A stretch of DNA of 64,000 bases, from positions 75,341 to 139,340 of the forward strand of contig DAOTWD010000152.1 in the NCBI GenBank assembly GCA_034435975.1. The letters run 5' to 3'. This DNA comes from CAKZQX01 sp034435975 (GTDB lineage Bacteria; Chloroflexota; Chloroflexia; Chloroflexales; Chloroflexaceae). How positions within the stretch are numbered: position 1 is the first letter of the stretch; the number at the start of each line of letters is the position of its first letter. The translations under genes were made by a program, and so were the position numbers. A model generated the notes under the pieces. That model did no database searches, was not told where the DNA came from, and saw only the letters and a program-made list of their open reading frames with translations. Of the stretch, positions 8,167-16,861 are shown one piece after another.

Positions 8167-8244
8167 GGAAATAGGAGCGACAAAATAGGAAAGAGGGCAG
8201 TAGGGGCAGATTGCAACGTGCCCCTACAACAGATTTCTATTTCC
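8167..8244. repeat. nested inverted repeat downstream of add
   Basis: An outer pair GGAAATAG (8167-8174) and CTATTTCC (8237-8244) encloses a perfect inner pair GTAGGGGCA (8200-8208) and TGCCCCTAC (8219-8227). The GTAGGGGCANNTTGCNACGTGCCCCTAC phrase is also echoed near 34076. It could act as a transcription stop between add and the convergent hydrolase gene, although T runs are absent. Confidence 0.5.
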
Positions 8245-8310
8245 TACAATAGCGCTTTGCGCTCAGGCCCGCTTTGCGCATGGGTGCACGCATAGATTGC
8301 TCCCGAGTTG

Positions 8311-10113
8311 CTACCCTATAATCAGCGGCAGGTACACCCGGTTACTGCCGGGGACTGGCGGGTCAATCTGTGAAGTATCGACGCTGACATTCAAGCGGAG
8401 CAGGGTTATCGAGTAGGGTGCAAAAGTATAGCTAAGCGGGTGTTTCGGATCGTTTAACACCAGCGAGGGTGCATTTGACAGATCTGCATTGGGGGTGCTG
8501 ACATCATTGAAGGTCACGGTCAGGCTATCCAGGGCAGGAGCGCTCAGGATATCGACCAGGCCGCTTTGCACGGTACGAATGCCCTCGATCTCGATTCGGG
8601 TCGTGATCGGCTCACCCGTCTTGTTGATCGCCAGCAGCGAGAGTGTCGTATCATCAATGCGCCCGCCATACACGCTCAAGGTCGTCTCGGCATCGAACGT
8701 CGTTGTGACTGGTAGCATCCGTTCGCCAAAGCGTGCCCAGAGTGGGTACACATAGTATGTGGGATAGGGCTGATAGCTGTCGTGATCCACCAGACCATAA
8801 TCTGTTTTATCGCCACTCCGTCCATTTGCCAGATTCCACTGGTTCGCCAGTGTAACCCCATGGTACTTCATTTGCCCGAGCGTATCGGCCAGATAGAGGG
8901 CGTTGACGGCACGGATCATCAACTGCGCGGTATCATTGTCATAAAACGATACCAGATTGTATTCGGTAAGAGCAATCGGCACCTGGCGTCCACCTGCGTG
9001 ACGATCAAAGGCCGTCCGCATATTGTTCATCATTGCCTGCCAGGTCTGCTGCGGTTTGCGCAGTACCTCGGCAGGATTGACGGGGGGCGTATCGTACCCA
9101 TAGTGGTGGATGCTGTAAAAATCCATCTCGTTGCCAGCGGCGGCGATCACCTCATTGCCCCAGTTGTTCCAGCTGGACTGCTCTGCCACACCGACTGCGC
9201 CGACCATAATCGTCGGGTCAACGGCGCGCATAGCATTGCGAAACTCGCGGTAGCCCTCGCGCCGGTCGCGACCACTGCCAATGCCTTCAACATATTCGGT
9301 ACCATCACAGGTCCATACATCTTCCCATCCCCAGGGCATACAATCCTTGCCCATTCCCGACTTGCCACCATAGATTTCGTTGCCCACTTCCCACAATGTG
9401 ATCTTGAAAGGCTCCGGGTAGCCCTGGTCACGGCGAAGGCGTGCCCAGTGTCCAACGGTATACCAGTCACGCCCACGTACATCGACACCAATCGGGCGTT
9501 CGTCATCAACGGTTCCATTGAAGAAGGCCACTGCGGCCGCAGCTTCTTTCGCTGTACCGTTGAGGTTCACAATGTACATGCCTTCTGTGTTGGTATTGCG
9601 CATAAAACCAATAAAGTCGCTCGGTCGTGCGGCCCATGTCCAGTAGCATGTGGCACTGTTCCTGGTTTCACAGCCCAGCCAATCGTAGGCGTTACTCCAA
9701 CTGCCACCGGGAATGCGCATCACAGTAAGGCCGGCTGCACGGGTACGGGCCTGAAAGGTGCTATTTTCCAGTCGTGAGGCTGTTAGCCATGCAGGGACAT
9801 TGGTACCCAACATACGTCGGTCAATGCTGATCGCTGGCGCGTTTGTGTCAAGACGGATAGTTGCGCCGTCTGCATCTAGTGCAAGGGTATCTTTGGGGGG
9901 AAAGGGGACAACCTCTGGTACGATGAGGGGAACTTCGGTGGGTGCGGATGAAGGAGCAGGAGACGTGCTGTTGATGGTGGCTCCGTTCGTGGTCGGTGGC
10001 TGTAATAATGGCGGGCTATCCAGCTGTAGCAGGAGCAGAATGATACCGAACAGGGTGATACCAAGGACAGCAAAGATGATAGACCGAACAATGTGACGAG
10101 TTTGGTAAGACAT
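8311..10113 (-). CDS. exported glycoside hydrolase, alpha-L-arabinofuranosidase-like
   Basis: A 600-residue protein with an N-terminal signal anchor (about 8-30), a short Ser/Pro-rich linker, and a clan GH-A type TIM-barrel. The probable acid/base Glu is in LWEVGNEIYGG and the probable nucleophile Glu in IALTEYN; MRIPGGSWSN and HHYGYD are further barrel blocks, and a beta-sandwich follows. This pattern resembles GH51-like arabinofuranosidases, but the exact family and substrate are uncertain. The protein ends in NRVYLPLIIG; such YLPL tails are, as I recall, frequent on exported proteins of Chloroflexales. ATG 10113 has GGGGAG upstream. No sugar-uptake genes are nearby. Confidence 0.75.
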   Translation of the reverse strand: MSYQTRHIVRSIIFAVLGITLFGIILLLLQLDSPPLLQPPTTNGATINSTSPAPSSAPTEVPLIVPEVVPFPPKDTLALDADGATIRLDTNAPAISIDRRMLGTNVPAWLTASRLENSTFQARTRAAGLTVMRIPGGSWSNAYDWLGCETRNSATCYWTWAARPSDFIGFMRNTNTEGMYIVNLNGTAKEAAAAVAFFNGTVDDERPIGVDVRGRDWYTVGHWARLRRDQGYPEPFKITLWEVGNEIYGGKSGMGKDCMPWGWEDVWTCDGTEYVEGIGSGRDRREGYREFRNAMRAVDPTIMVGAVGVAEQSSWNNWGNEVIAAAGNEMDFYSIHHYGYDTPPVNPAEVLRKPQQTWQAMMNNMRTAFDRHAGGRQVPIALTEYNLVSFYDNDTAQLMIRAVNALYLADTLGQMKYHGVTLANQWNLANGRSGDKTDYGLVDHDSYQPYPTYYVYPLWARFGERMLPVTTTFDAETTLSVYGGRIDDTTLSLLAINKTGEPITTRIEIEGIRTVQSGLVDILSAPALDSLTVTFNDVSTPNADLSNAPSLVLNDPKHPLSYTFAPYSITLLRLNVSVDTSQIDPPVPGSNRVYLPLIIG

Positions 10114-10360
10114 AGTCTCTCCCCAGAATATACATCATCATAGCCCAAACAGGTAGCTGGTTGTCGTTATCGCTGACAGGTTATTCTACGGTCGCATACC
10201 TGATCGGCTGACTACTGGTGTACATCGTATATCAGAACGATTGGATATCTCATGCTTTCTTTATAGCACAGCCCGGAAGAGATTACCAGCAGGGTGAAGG
10301 GATTGTCATCATGTAAAAAGCCGTCCCAATCTTGCCAGGAGGGTCAACGAGCGTTTCCGT

Positions 10361-11803
10361 TTACACCGCGAGGCGGCGCAACGTGATCGTTTCCTGGTTC
10401 GTCAGCGCCTGTTCCAGTTTGTGTAGCGTATCTGGCGGCAGTCCATCCTGGCGTAGAGTTGCGATCATCGTGGCTGTCAGGGTATAGGTAGCGGGGCCAG
10501 AGGGTGTCATACGTCGGCGGAGCAGTCGAAACTGCTGGCGTGGGATCACGGTGATCAAGACCCCCGTCTGATCATGGTACAGAGCGATCAAGCTGGTTGT
10601 ACGACGGCGGGCGCGTTCTACCCACACCGTTCCCCGTGCTGCCTCAATCATACTGCGCTGTTGGGCGCGGCTGATCTGCAGCGGCGTCAAGTGTTCATTC
10701 AGCAGCGTCTGGACGATCATGTGAGCGGCGTCAGGGCGACTGAGGTGCCGGGTATTGGCGCGCATACGCTGTAACCGCTCTGGATGAGTGAGCAACTGGT
10801 CAAGCTTGAATGTCAAGGTCGCCACATCATTGCAACGCACGGCCACACCCTGTTCGAGCAGGTGATTGCTGTTGCGCTCCTCCTGACCGGGTATGGGAGA
10901 GATAATGACCATCGGCAGGCCAGATGCCATACATTCAGACGCAGTCAGGCCACCCGGTTTGCCAATAAAGAGCGTGGCGACACGCATCAGCCCTGGCATA
11001 TCGGTTGAATAGCCCAGGACGCGGAACTTCGTTACGAGAGGAAAAACGATGGCCTCAATGTCGCGGCGGAGTTGCTCGTTGCGTCCACAGATCACGACTG
11101 CCTGGACATCGTGCTGTAATTGCATCACGCGCAGGACGATCTCGCGTGCCGGGCCACCGCCCACTGCCCCCGCTGAAATCAGCAACAGCGGACATTCAGG
11201 GTCAAGCTGGTAATGCGCGAGTACCGCCGCTCGATCCACCGGCTGGCTGAAGGCTGCGTGAATCGGAATGCCCGAAACGGTAATGCGTTGCTCCGGTATC
11301 CCCAGTGTTATCAGATGCGCGCGCGTTTCTTCCAGCGCCACAAAATAGCAGTTGAACGTCGGACTGAGCCACATGCCATGAAAATCGTAATCGGTCGTGA
11401 CAATCGCCAGGGAGGTGTTGATCTCCTGTTGGGACATCAACTGGGCAATAATCCCGGCAGGCATAAAGTGGGTACAGACTGAGATATGAGGGTCAAACTG
11501 TTTAATAAACCGCACCAGTTGCTGGGCATGCAACAGATCAAAGGCTCGACGAAACAGCCCTGCGTTCTTAAAGGGTAAGTCGTGCATATCGTACCACCAG
11601 CCCAACAACCATGGACTCTCCCGCACCAGGATGGTGTACGCATCGGCTGCAATAGCCCGATAGGTATCACTGGTAAGCGCCAGGGCATCCTGGTTAATCA
11701 CCTCGACCCCCTCAGTTTGACGAAAGGCCTGCTCTAGGGCGCTGGCGGCCACCTGGTGACCGGAGCCAACGCTGGCTGATAAAATTAAGACTCGGTTTGG
11801 CAT
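10361..11803 (-). CDS. MGDG synthase-like GT28 glycosyltransferase
   Basis: A 480-residue glycosyltransferase of the MurG/MGDG-synthase (GT28) fold. The N-terminal MGDG-synthase domain begins VLILSASVGSGHQVAA; the C-terminal UDP-sugar-binding half includes KPGGLTASECMASGLP and ISPIPGQEERN. It probably transfers a sugar to diacylglycerol to make membrane glycolipids such as the galactolipids known in green phototrophs. About 95 residues after the catalytic fold (from about 385) are extra and resemble nothing I recognise. It lies 57 bp behind the adenosyltransferase on the same strand and may share its transcript. No clear ribosome site precedes the ATG. Confidence 0.8.
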   Translation of the reverse strand: MPNRVLILSASVGSGHQVAASALEQAFRQTEGVEVINQDALALTSDTYRAIAADAYTILVRESPWLLGWWYDMHDLPFKNAGLFRRAFDLLHAQQLVRFIKQFDPHISVCTHFMPAGIIAQLMSQQEINTSLAIVTTDYDFHGMWLSPTFNCYFVALEETRAHLITLGIPEQRITVSGIPIHAAFSQPVDRAAVLAHYQLDPECPLLLISAGAVGGGPAREIVLRVMQLQHDVQAVVICGRNEQLRRDIEAIVFPLVTKFRVLGYSTDMPGLMRVATLFIGKPGGLTASECMASGLPMVIISPIPGQEERNSNHLLEQGVAVRCNDVATLTFKLDQLLTHPERLQRMRANTRHLSRPDAAHMIVQTLLNEHLTPLQISRAQQRSMIEAARGTVWVERARRRTTSLIALYHDQTGVLITVIPRQQFRLLRRRMTPSGPATYTLTATMIATLRQDGLPPDTLHKLEQALTNQETITLRRLAV

Positions 11804-11859
11804 ACGTTATGGTCACTTTTTGAAACGTGTGCGCAAGCCATGCCGGTGCATACAGCGTG

Positions 11860-12405
11860 TTAGCTTGCCGGATTGTGCCACGGTATATCCGCGACTCCGG
11901 ATCGAGCATTTGCCAGCCGTGCGAGCACAAAGAACCAGTCTGACAGTCGATTAAGATAGAGCAGCGTGATACTGTTGATCGCTTCTTCAGCCTGAAGCGA
12001 AACAACGTGCCGCTCGGCGCGGCGACAAACGGTACGTGCCAGATGGAGATGGGCGGCTGCCGGTGTGCCCCCAGGCAGAATGAATTGCTTCAGTGGCTCC
12101 AGTTCGGCTTCAAACTGATCGATCTCTTGCTCCAGGCGTGTTACATAATCGCTCCCAACTCGTGGAATGTACTTCGCCTCACCGGGTGTCGCCAGGTCGG
12201 CACCCAGCACAAACAACTCTTCCTGAATCCGCGCCAGCAGTGGATCCAACGCCGTGTCCAGGCCAATCGTGCGGGTAACGCCCAGGACGGCATTCAGTTC
12301 ATCAACGGCACCATAAGCATGTACCCGTAGCGAGTCTTTGCTCACCCGCCCCCCACCAAATAACCCGGTCTGGCCAGTATCGCCGGTTCTGGTATAAATC
12401 TTCAT
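11860..12405 (-). CDS. cob(I)alamin adenosyltransferase, PduO type
   Basis: A 181-residue PduO-type ATP:cob(I)alamin adenosyltransferase, which makes coenzyme B12 from reduced cobalamin. The ATP-binding N-terminus YTRTGDTGQTGLFGG, the conserved GAVDELNAVLG, and RTVCRRAER and YLNRLSDWFFVLAR near the C-terminus are all present; the family is a trimeric helical bundle of this length. It starts 18 bases after the stop of the upstream DNA methylase and so belongs to the carA run. No other B12 genes are in the window. Confidence 0.92.
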   Translation of the reverse strand: MKIYTRTGDTGQTGLFGGGRVSKDSLRVHAYGAVDELNAVLGVTRTIGLDTALDPLLARIQEELFVLGADLATPGEAKYIPRVGSDYVTRLEQEIDQFEAELEPLKQFILPGGTPAAAHLHLARTVCRRAERHVVSLQAEEAINSITLLYLNRLSDWFFVLARLANARSGVADIPWHNPAS

Positions 12406-12423
12406 AATTCTTTCCAGATCTAT

Positions 12424-13272
12424 TTATTCGTAGCGAAAGATCAAAATAAACTGATGCACTTGATTAGCCACAAATGCAAAGGGATAGCCAAACGGATATA
12501 AATTCTGGCTCTGATCGTGCCAGATGCGATAGCCACGAAATACTAATCCTGGTACCGACCACAGCGTTTGCACAACATCGGCATGGAGCATGTTATGATG
12601 CTCGCTCGTGGGCTGCAAATCTTTGGTAAATAGCACCAGATGACCGCCTGGCTTCAGCCATAACACCGCGTGCTCCACAATGTTCCGTAGCTCGCCAAGG
12701 AAAGTCTGATAATCCAGATTACCGAGATCTGCCGTCGATTCGGTAAAAGGTGTCGCTGCACCCCGTCCACGCTTCTTGTGTTCTCCAGTCTTGGTTCGCG
12801 CTTGCATGGCGGCATAGGGCGGATCAGTGAGAATCAGATCAAAAGGCCGGGCCACGACCTCGGCATACATATGCAAATAGCGTGCATCACCCACAATCAG
12901 TGGCTGCGGTGTAAGTTGGAGCGTCCGACACACATGATAATAGCAATCCACATACTTCTGGGCCAGTTCAATGCCTACACCGGTGCGCCCTTCGAGTGAG
13001 CAGGCCAGCAGGGTGCCACCTACGCCGGCAAATGGATCAAGGATGTGACCACCACGTCGTGTGAAGAAGCGTATCAACTCGGCCATCAACTGCGGTGGCT
13101 TGGGTGAAGGATGGAGTCGCCGCAACGTGTGGGCATAGGCCTCCGGCCCTCTGGTGGGATAGCGCGTCGTAATGACTGAACGCAGCGCATACACCCACTC
13201 ACGGCCTGTGAGATTATTGAGTTTATTGCGCGGGTCAGGCCGGGAAGCATCGTCGCGTCGTTGGTCATCCAT
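12424..13272 (-). CDS. orphan DNA methylase, N4/N6 amino-methyltransferase
   Basis: A 282-residue SAM-dependent DNA methylase. Motif I is ILDPFAGVGGTLLA (about 97-110), followed by GIELAQKYVDCYY and the catalytic motif IV LTDPPYAA (about 148-155). DPPY favours adenine-N6, though cytosine-N4 or a non-DNA substrate is possible. No restriction gene is adjacent. Its ATG overlaps the end of carA by 8 bases in ATGGATGA, so the two are translationally coupled. A lone methylase fixed inside a biosynthetic run suggests a housekeeping role. Confidence 0.8.
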   Translation of the reverse strand: MDDQRRDDASRPDPRNKLNNLTGREWVYALRSVITTRYPTRGPEAYAHTLRRLHPSPKPPQLMAELIRFFTRRGGHILDPFAGVGGTLLACSLEGRTGVGIELAQKYVDCYYHVCRTLQLTPQPLIVGDARYLHMYAEVVARPFDLILTDPPYAAMQARTKTGEHKKRGRGAATPFTESTADLGNLDYQTFLGELRNIVEHAVLWLKPGGHLVLFTKDLQPTSEHHNMLHADVVQTLWSVPGLVFRGYRIWHDQSQNLYPFGYPFAFVANQVHQFILIFRYE

Positions 13273-14425
13273 GGTTTGAGACTCTGGTATGTTCGCGCAT
13301 CATGTGTACAAAATCGGCAAACAGATAGGTGGCATCGTGTGGGCCAGGGCCAGCTTCCGGGTGATATTGCACACTAAACGCTGGCAACGAGCGATGCCGC
13401 AGACCCTCAACGGTCTGATCATTCAGATTGATATGGGTTACTTCGACCTCGGCTGGCAAACTATCGGCATCAACCGCAAAGCCGTGATTTTGCGAGGTAA
13501 TTTCGACCCGGTCACGATGCAAATGCCGCACGGGATGGTTGGTGCCGTGATGACCAAACGGCAGCTTAAAGGTGCGTCCCCCCAGCGCCAGCGCCAGCAA
13601 TTGATGCCCCAGACAGATGCCGAATATCGGCACTTGTCCAAGCAGTGAGCGCAACGGTTCCAGTGCATACGTTGCTGCAGCTGGATCACCGGGGCCGTTG
13701 GAGTAGAAAATACCATCCGGTTTCAATTGCAGCACGTCGGCGGCAGGGGTGGTGGCTGGAACAACGGTCACGCGGCAGCCATGATCGACCAGGCGGCGTA
13801 AGATGGTGCGTTTGAGGCCAAAGTCATAGGCCACGACATGCAGCATATTGGCGGCTGGCGCCTGCTGCATACCTGTTGTCTGTCGCGCAGCCCGAGTTGC
13901 CTCGAACGCACCACTGCCTTCTGTCCAGTGATAGGGTTCATCACATGTAACCAGTCGGGTCAGATCCTGGCCGACCATCGATGGGGCAGCTTTCGCCCTG
14001 GCAGCCAGGCGTTCCACATTATCGTCCTCGGTTGAAATAATGCCACGCATCGCCCCTGCCGAACGAATATGGCGCGTCAGTGCACGGGTATCTATTTCGC
14101 TGATCGCCACAATCTGATGATCGCGGAGCAACTGGCTCAGGCTGCCCCGTGCGCGCCATGAGCTGTAGTGTTCACTGTGAAACCGGACAATAAAGCCTGC
14201 CACCTGTGGTTGCCACGATTCGGGGTCAAAGTCGTTTACGCCAGTGTTGCCAATATGCGGCGCGGTCATGATCACCAGTTGCCCGCAGTAGGATGGGTCA
14301 GACAGAATTTCCTGATAACCCGTCATACCCGTGTTAAAGACAACCTCACCGACCCGTTCGCCTGTGGCACCAAACGACTGTCCCCTGAAGCTACGTCCAT
14401 CTTCCAATACCAGGAGTGCTTCCAA
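13265..14425 (-). CDS. carA: carbamoyl-phosphate synthase small subunit
   Basis: The glutaminase subunit (386 residues) of carbamoyl-phosphate synthase, supplying ammonia for arginine and pyrimidine synthesis. The N-terminal half opens LVLEDGRSFRGQSFGA and contains VVFNTGMTGYQEILSDPSY; the class I glutamine amidotransferase half has the nucleophile Cys in FGICLGHQLLALALGG and the catalytic His/Glu in SVQYHPEAGPGPHD. It heads a minus-strand run carA, methylase, adenosyltransferase. carB is not in the window. Confidence 0.96.
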   Translation of the reverse strand: MEALLVLEDGRSFRGQSFGATGERVGEVVFNTGMTGYQEILSDPSYCGQLVIMTAPHIGNTGVNDFDPESWQPQVAGFIVRFHSEHYSSWRARGSLSQLLRDHQIVAISEIDTRALTRHIRSAGAMRGIISTEDDNVERLAARAKAAPSMVGQDLTRLVTCDEPYHWTEGSGAFEATRAARQTTGMQQAPAANMLHVVAYDFGLKRTILRRLVDHGCRVTVVPATTPAADVLQLKPDGIFYSNGPGDPAAATYALEPLRSLLGQVPIFGICLGHQLLALALGGRTFKLPFGHHGTNHPVRHLHRDRVEITSQNHGFAVDADSLPAEVEVTHINLNDQTVEGLRHRSLPAFSVQYHPEAGPGPHDATYLFADFVHMMREHTRVSNHG

Positions 14426-14626
14426 TCTACCCTCCGCTGCATACTGCGCTTGTCTTCTTTATGCGTATTGTAGCATAGAATGCCCATCGTGCGCAGCAGT
14501 GGTATACTGCTTCTCAGAACCTGTTTCCAAAGCGGTCGTAGGGGTGCAGCAGCGGTAGACGGAGACCAGTGGACATACGATGGCACCTCGCTGCTGCGCC
14601 CTGACTTTCTGAACAAATCTACCTGT

Positions 14627-15751
14627 ATGCATATTGTACACATCTACAAAGATTTCTACCCGGTTCTGGGTGGCATTGAGAACCACATCAAGGTGCTGGC
14701 CGAGGGATTGACAGCACGAGGGCACCGCGTAACCGTACTAGTAACCGGGCCGCACCGACACGATCAGATCATCAAGACCGGGTTGCTCACAGTAATCAAG
14801 GCTGGACGGCTGGCACATGTTGCCTCTACGCCGATGAGCTGGCGCATGCTTGTGTATGCACGCCGCCTTAAAAATGTGGATGTGGTTCACCTGCAATTTC
14901 CCTACCCTCCGGGCGATCTGGCGGCTATGCTCATACCCCGGCACCCACCCCTGGTGGTAAGCTATCAGAGCGATATTGTGCGCCAGCGTATGCTGCGGAC
15001 GGTCTATCAGCCGCTGCTCCAGCACACACTGGCCCGCGCCGCACGCATTATCACCAGCAGTCCGGCCTATAGCGCCAGCTCGCCCTGGCTTGCGCCGCAC
15101 CGGGAGCGTTGCACGGTGGTGCCGCTGAGTGTCGATCCGCAACGCTTTGCGCATCCCGATCCCGGTCAGGTTGGTGCCTGGCGTGCCCGTTATGGGTACC
15201 AGCCGCTGGTGCTGTTTGTCGGGCGCCTACGCTACTACAAGGGGCTGACGTTTCTCCTGCAGGCGCTGACCCATATGCGCACTCCTGCCCGGCTATTGCT
15301 GGTGGGCAGTGGGCCAGAGCAACAGCGCCTGCAACACCAGGCATACACGAGCGGGCTGATGGAGCGGGTGACGTTTCTGGGCGATGTACGCGACGCTGAG
15401 TTGCCAGCGATCTATGCCGCTGCAAATGTCTTTGTACTGCCCTCGCACCTGCGTGCCGAGGCGTTTGGTCTTGTGCAGCTCGAGGCACAAGCTGCCGGAT
15501 TGCCCATCGTTTGCACCGAGATCGGTACCGGCACCAGCTATGTCACGCAGCATGGGCAGACGGGCTTTGTAGTGCCGCCCGCCCATCCGCTGGCGCTGGC
15601 GCAGGCGCTTGATGTGCTGCTGGCGAATCCAGCGCTGGCGCAACGTATGGGCCAGGCGGGGCGTACCCGCGCGATGCAGGAATTTACGCATGCACGTATG
15701 CTTGAGCGGGTGGAGCAGGTGTACCAGAGTGTGGTGGGGCATTGGTCATAA
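14627..15751 (+). CDS. GT4-family glycosyltransferase
   Basis: A 374-residue retaining glycosyltransferase of the GT-B fold (family GT4). The N-terminus HIYKDFYPVLGGIENHI is the acceptor-side start, VLFVGRLRYYKGL begins the donor-binding half, and the E-x7-E block appears as AEAFGLVQLEAQAAGLP. Donor and acceptor are unknown; such enzymes build glycolipids or exopolysaccharide. The frame is open from 14480, but ATG 14627 starts the conserved domain, and upstream residues look non-coding. No Shine-Dalgarno is apparent. It is divergent from carA and stands alone. Confidence 0.87.
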   Translation: MHIVHIYKDFYPVLGGIENHIKVLAEGLTARGHRVTVLVTGPHRHDQIIKTGLLTVIKAGRLAHVASTPMSWRMLVYARRLKNVDVVHLQFPYPPGDLAAMLIPRHPPLVVSYQSDIVRQRMLRTVYQPLLQHTLARAARIITSSPAYSASSPWLAPHRERCTVVPLSVDPQRFAHPDPGQVGAWRARYGYQPLVLFVGRLRYYKGLTFLLQALTHMRTPARLLLVGSGPEQQRLQHQAYTSGLMERVTFLGDVRDAELPAIYAAANVFVLPSHLRAEAFGLVQLEAQAAGLPIVCTEIGTGTSYVTQHGQTGFVVPPAHPLALAQALDVLLANPALAQRMGQAGRTRAMQEFTHARMLERVEQVYQSVVGHWS

Positions 15752-16161
15752 ATCTGATATGGTGGGAATAGTTATATGCGTGTTTGTGTGGACACGGCGA
15801 TGTGGCGATGTATGGTATAGTAAAACGAGCAGTGATTGTTACCGTTAGACAAGGATTCAGGTGTCAGGTGTTGACGTGACAGATGTAGTGACGACTTTAA
15901 CAGATGTAGTGACGACTTTAGTCGTTCTACAGCCTTACAAACGACGAAAGTCGTTACGACGTGCGACTCAACCGTAAAGTATCGACGAACCTTGTCTTAG
16001 TTATAATACAGCAATTCTTAGTCGGTTGTGAAGCACCGGAGTCCCGGCTTTCGCCAGGGTATTGTTCCGTCCAGATCCGATGGTTCGTCCATGCTTTCGC
16101 CTGGACTCCGATGTACTATCGGCAGAGGCTTGCTATACCAGAATAAATAAAGTAGGTATCT
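15752..16161. repeat. spacer with tandem 21-mer and paired ACGAC hairpins
   Basis: The phrase AGATGTAGTGACGACTTTA occurs twice in tandem at about 15881 and 15902. The second copy continues into a hairpin ACGAC-TTTA-GTCGT (15912-15925), and a second hairpin AACGAC-GAAA-GTCGTT follows at 15940-15955. A GACAAAAGTCGTT relative occurs inside the regulator gene near 42135. Downstream, GTGAAGCACCGGAGTCCCGG near 16027 matches the spacer near 3070. No gene is supported. Confidence 0.55.
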
Positions 16162-16425
16162 ATGTCTAAAGAAGATGTACCACATATAAGTGTTATTGAA
16201 CTTAATGCTGACAATAGTGTCAAATTGCCTGCGAATATTGCGCAATGGTTCAAATTAGCTGATCGTTTCCTGGTGACCATCCAGGGTGATACTCTCATTC
16301 TCAAGCGTATCAATCCGATCAATGTGCTTGATGTCGTAGCGACAATACCAGATGATGAGCCACCGACCATGGAAGACATCAATGCTATCGTTCACGATGT
16401 GCGGCAGCAGTATCGATCAGGATAA
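16162..16425 (+). CDS. AbrB/MazE-like antitoxin
   Basis: An 87-residue protein with a swapped-hairpin-like N-terminus (ISVIELNADNSVKLPANIAQWFKLADRFLV, given here only as a region at 9-38) and an acidic C-terminal tail typical of antitoxins that wrap around a toxin. It is followed after 4 bases by a PIN-domain reading frame, the standard antitoxin-toxin order. The antitoxin frame is intact although its partner is broken. Family assignment rests on fold-like pattern and context, not on a strong motif. Confidence 0.65.
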   Translation: MSKEDVPHISVIELNADNSVKLPANIAQWFKLADRFLVTIQGDTLILKRINPINVLDVVATIPDDEPPTMEDINAIVHDVRQQYRSG

Positions 16426-16429
16426 CAGC

Positions 16430-16856
16430 GTGAGGATTGTGGTTGATACAAATGTCGGGATTTCGGGATTGCTCTGGAAGGGATTGCCAACAGAAATTCT
16501 GCGGCTTGCCGAAACAAGGCACATTGAAATCTGTTCGACAACTGCGATTGTTACAGAACTTGAACGTGTCCTGGAATAGGGGCGTATACAAAAACAGCTA
16601 GACAAACTGCAGCTAACGCGATCTGATGTAGTTGGCTTTGCTTTGACGTTGATGGTGATCGTTGAACCAATGGTTCTTGCAAGCAACATTTGATCCAGAC
16701 GATGATATGTTTATCGCTTGCGCACTAGCAGCGAGGGCAGAGTATATTGTCTCAGGTGACCAACACTTGCTCACGCTGGGGCAGTGGCAGGGCATTCAGA
16801 TTGTCACTGTTCATGATTTTCTATCCCGTCATTTCCCCAGAAAAATAAACAAATAG
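16430..16856 (+). pseudogene. PIN-domain toxin, inactivated
   Basis: A VapC-like ribonuclease toxin relic. From GTG 16430 it reads VRIVVDTNVGISGLLWKG (first PIN Asp) through TTAIVTELERVLE, then meets TAG at 16577-16579. Reading through, the same frame continues to about 16665, where one extra base shifts it; the remaining FDPDDDMFIACALAARAEYIVSGDQHLL, in the next frame, holds the last acidic PIN residues and ends at 16856. Stop plus frameshift mean no full-length toxin can be made. Total length (about 142 codons) matches intact PIN toxins. The 4-base gap to the antitoxin shows the original operon. Confidence 0.82.
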
Positions 16857-16861
16857 GGTTG

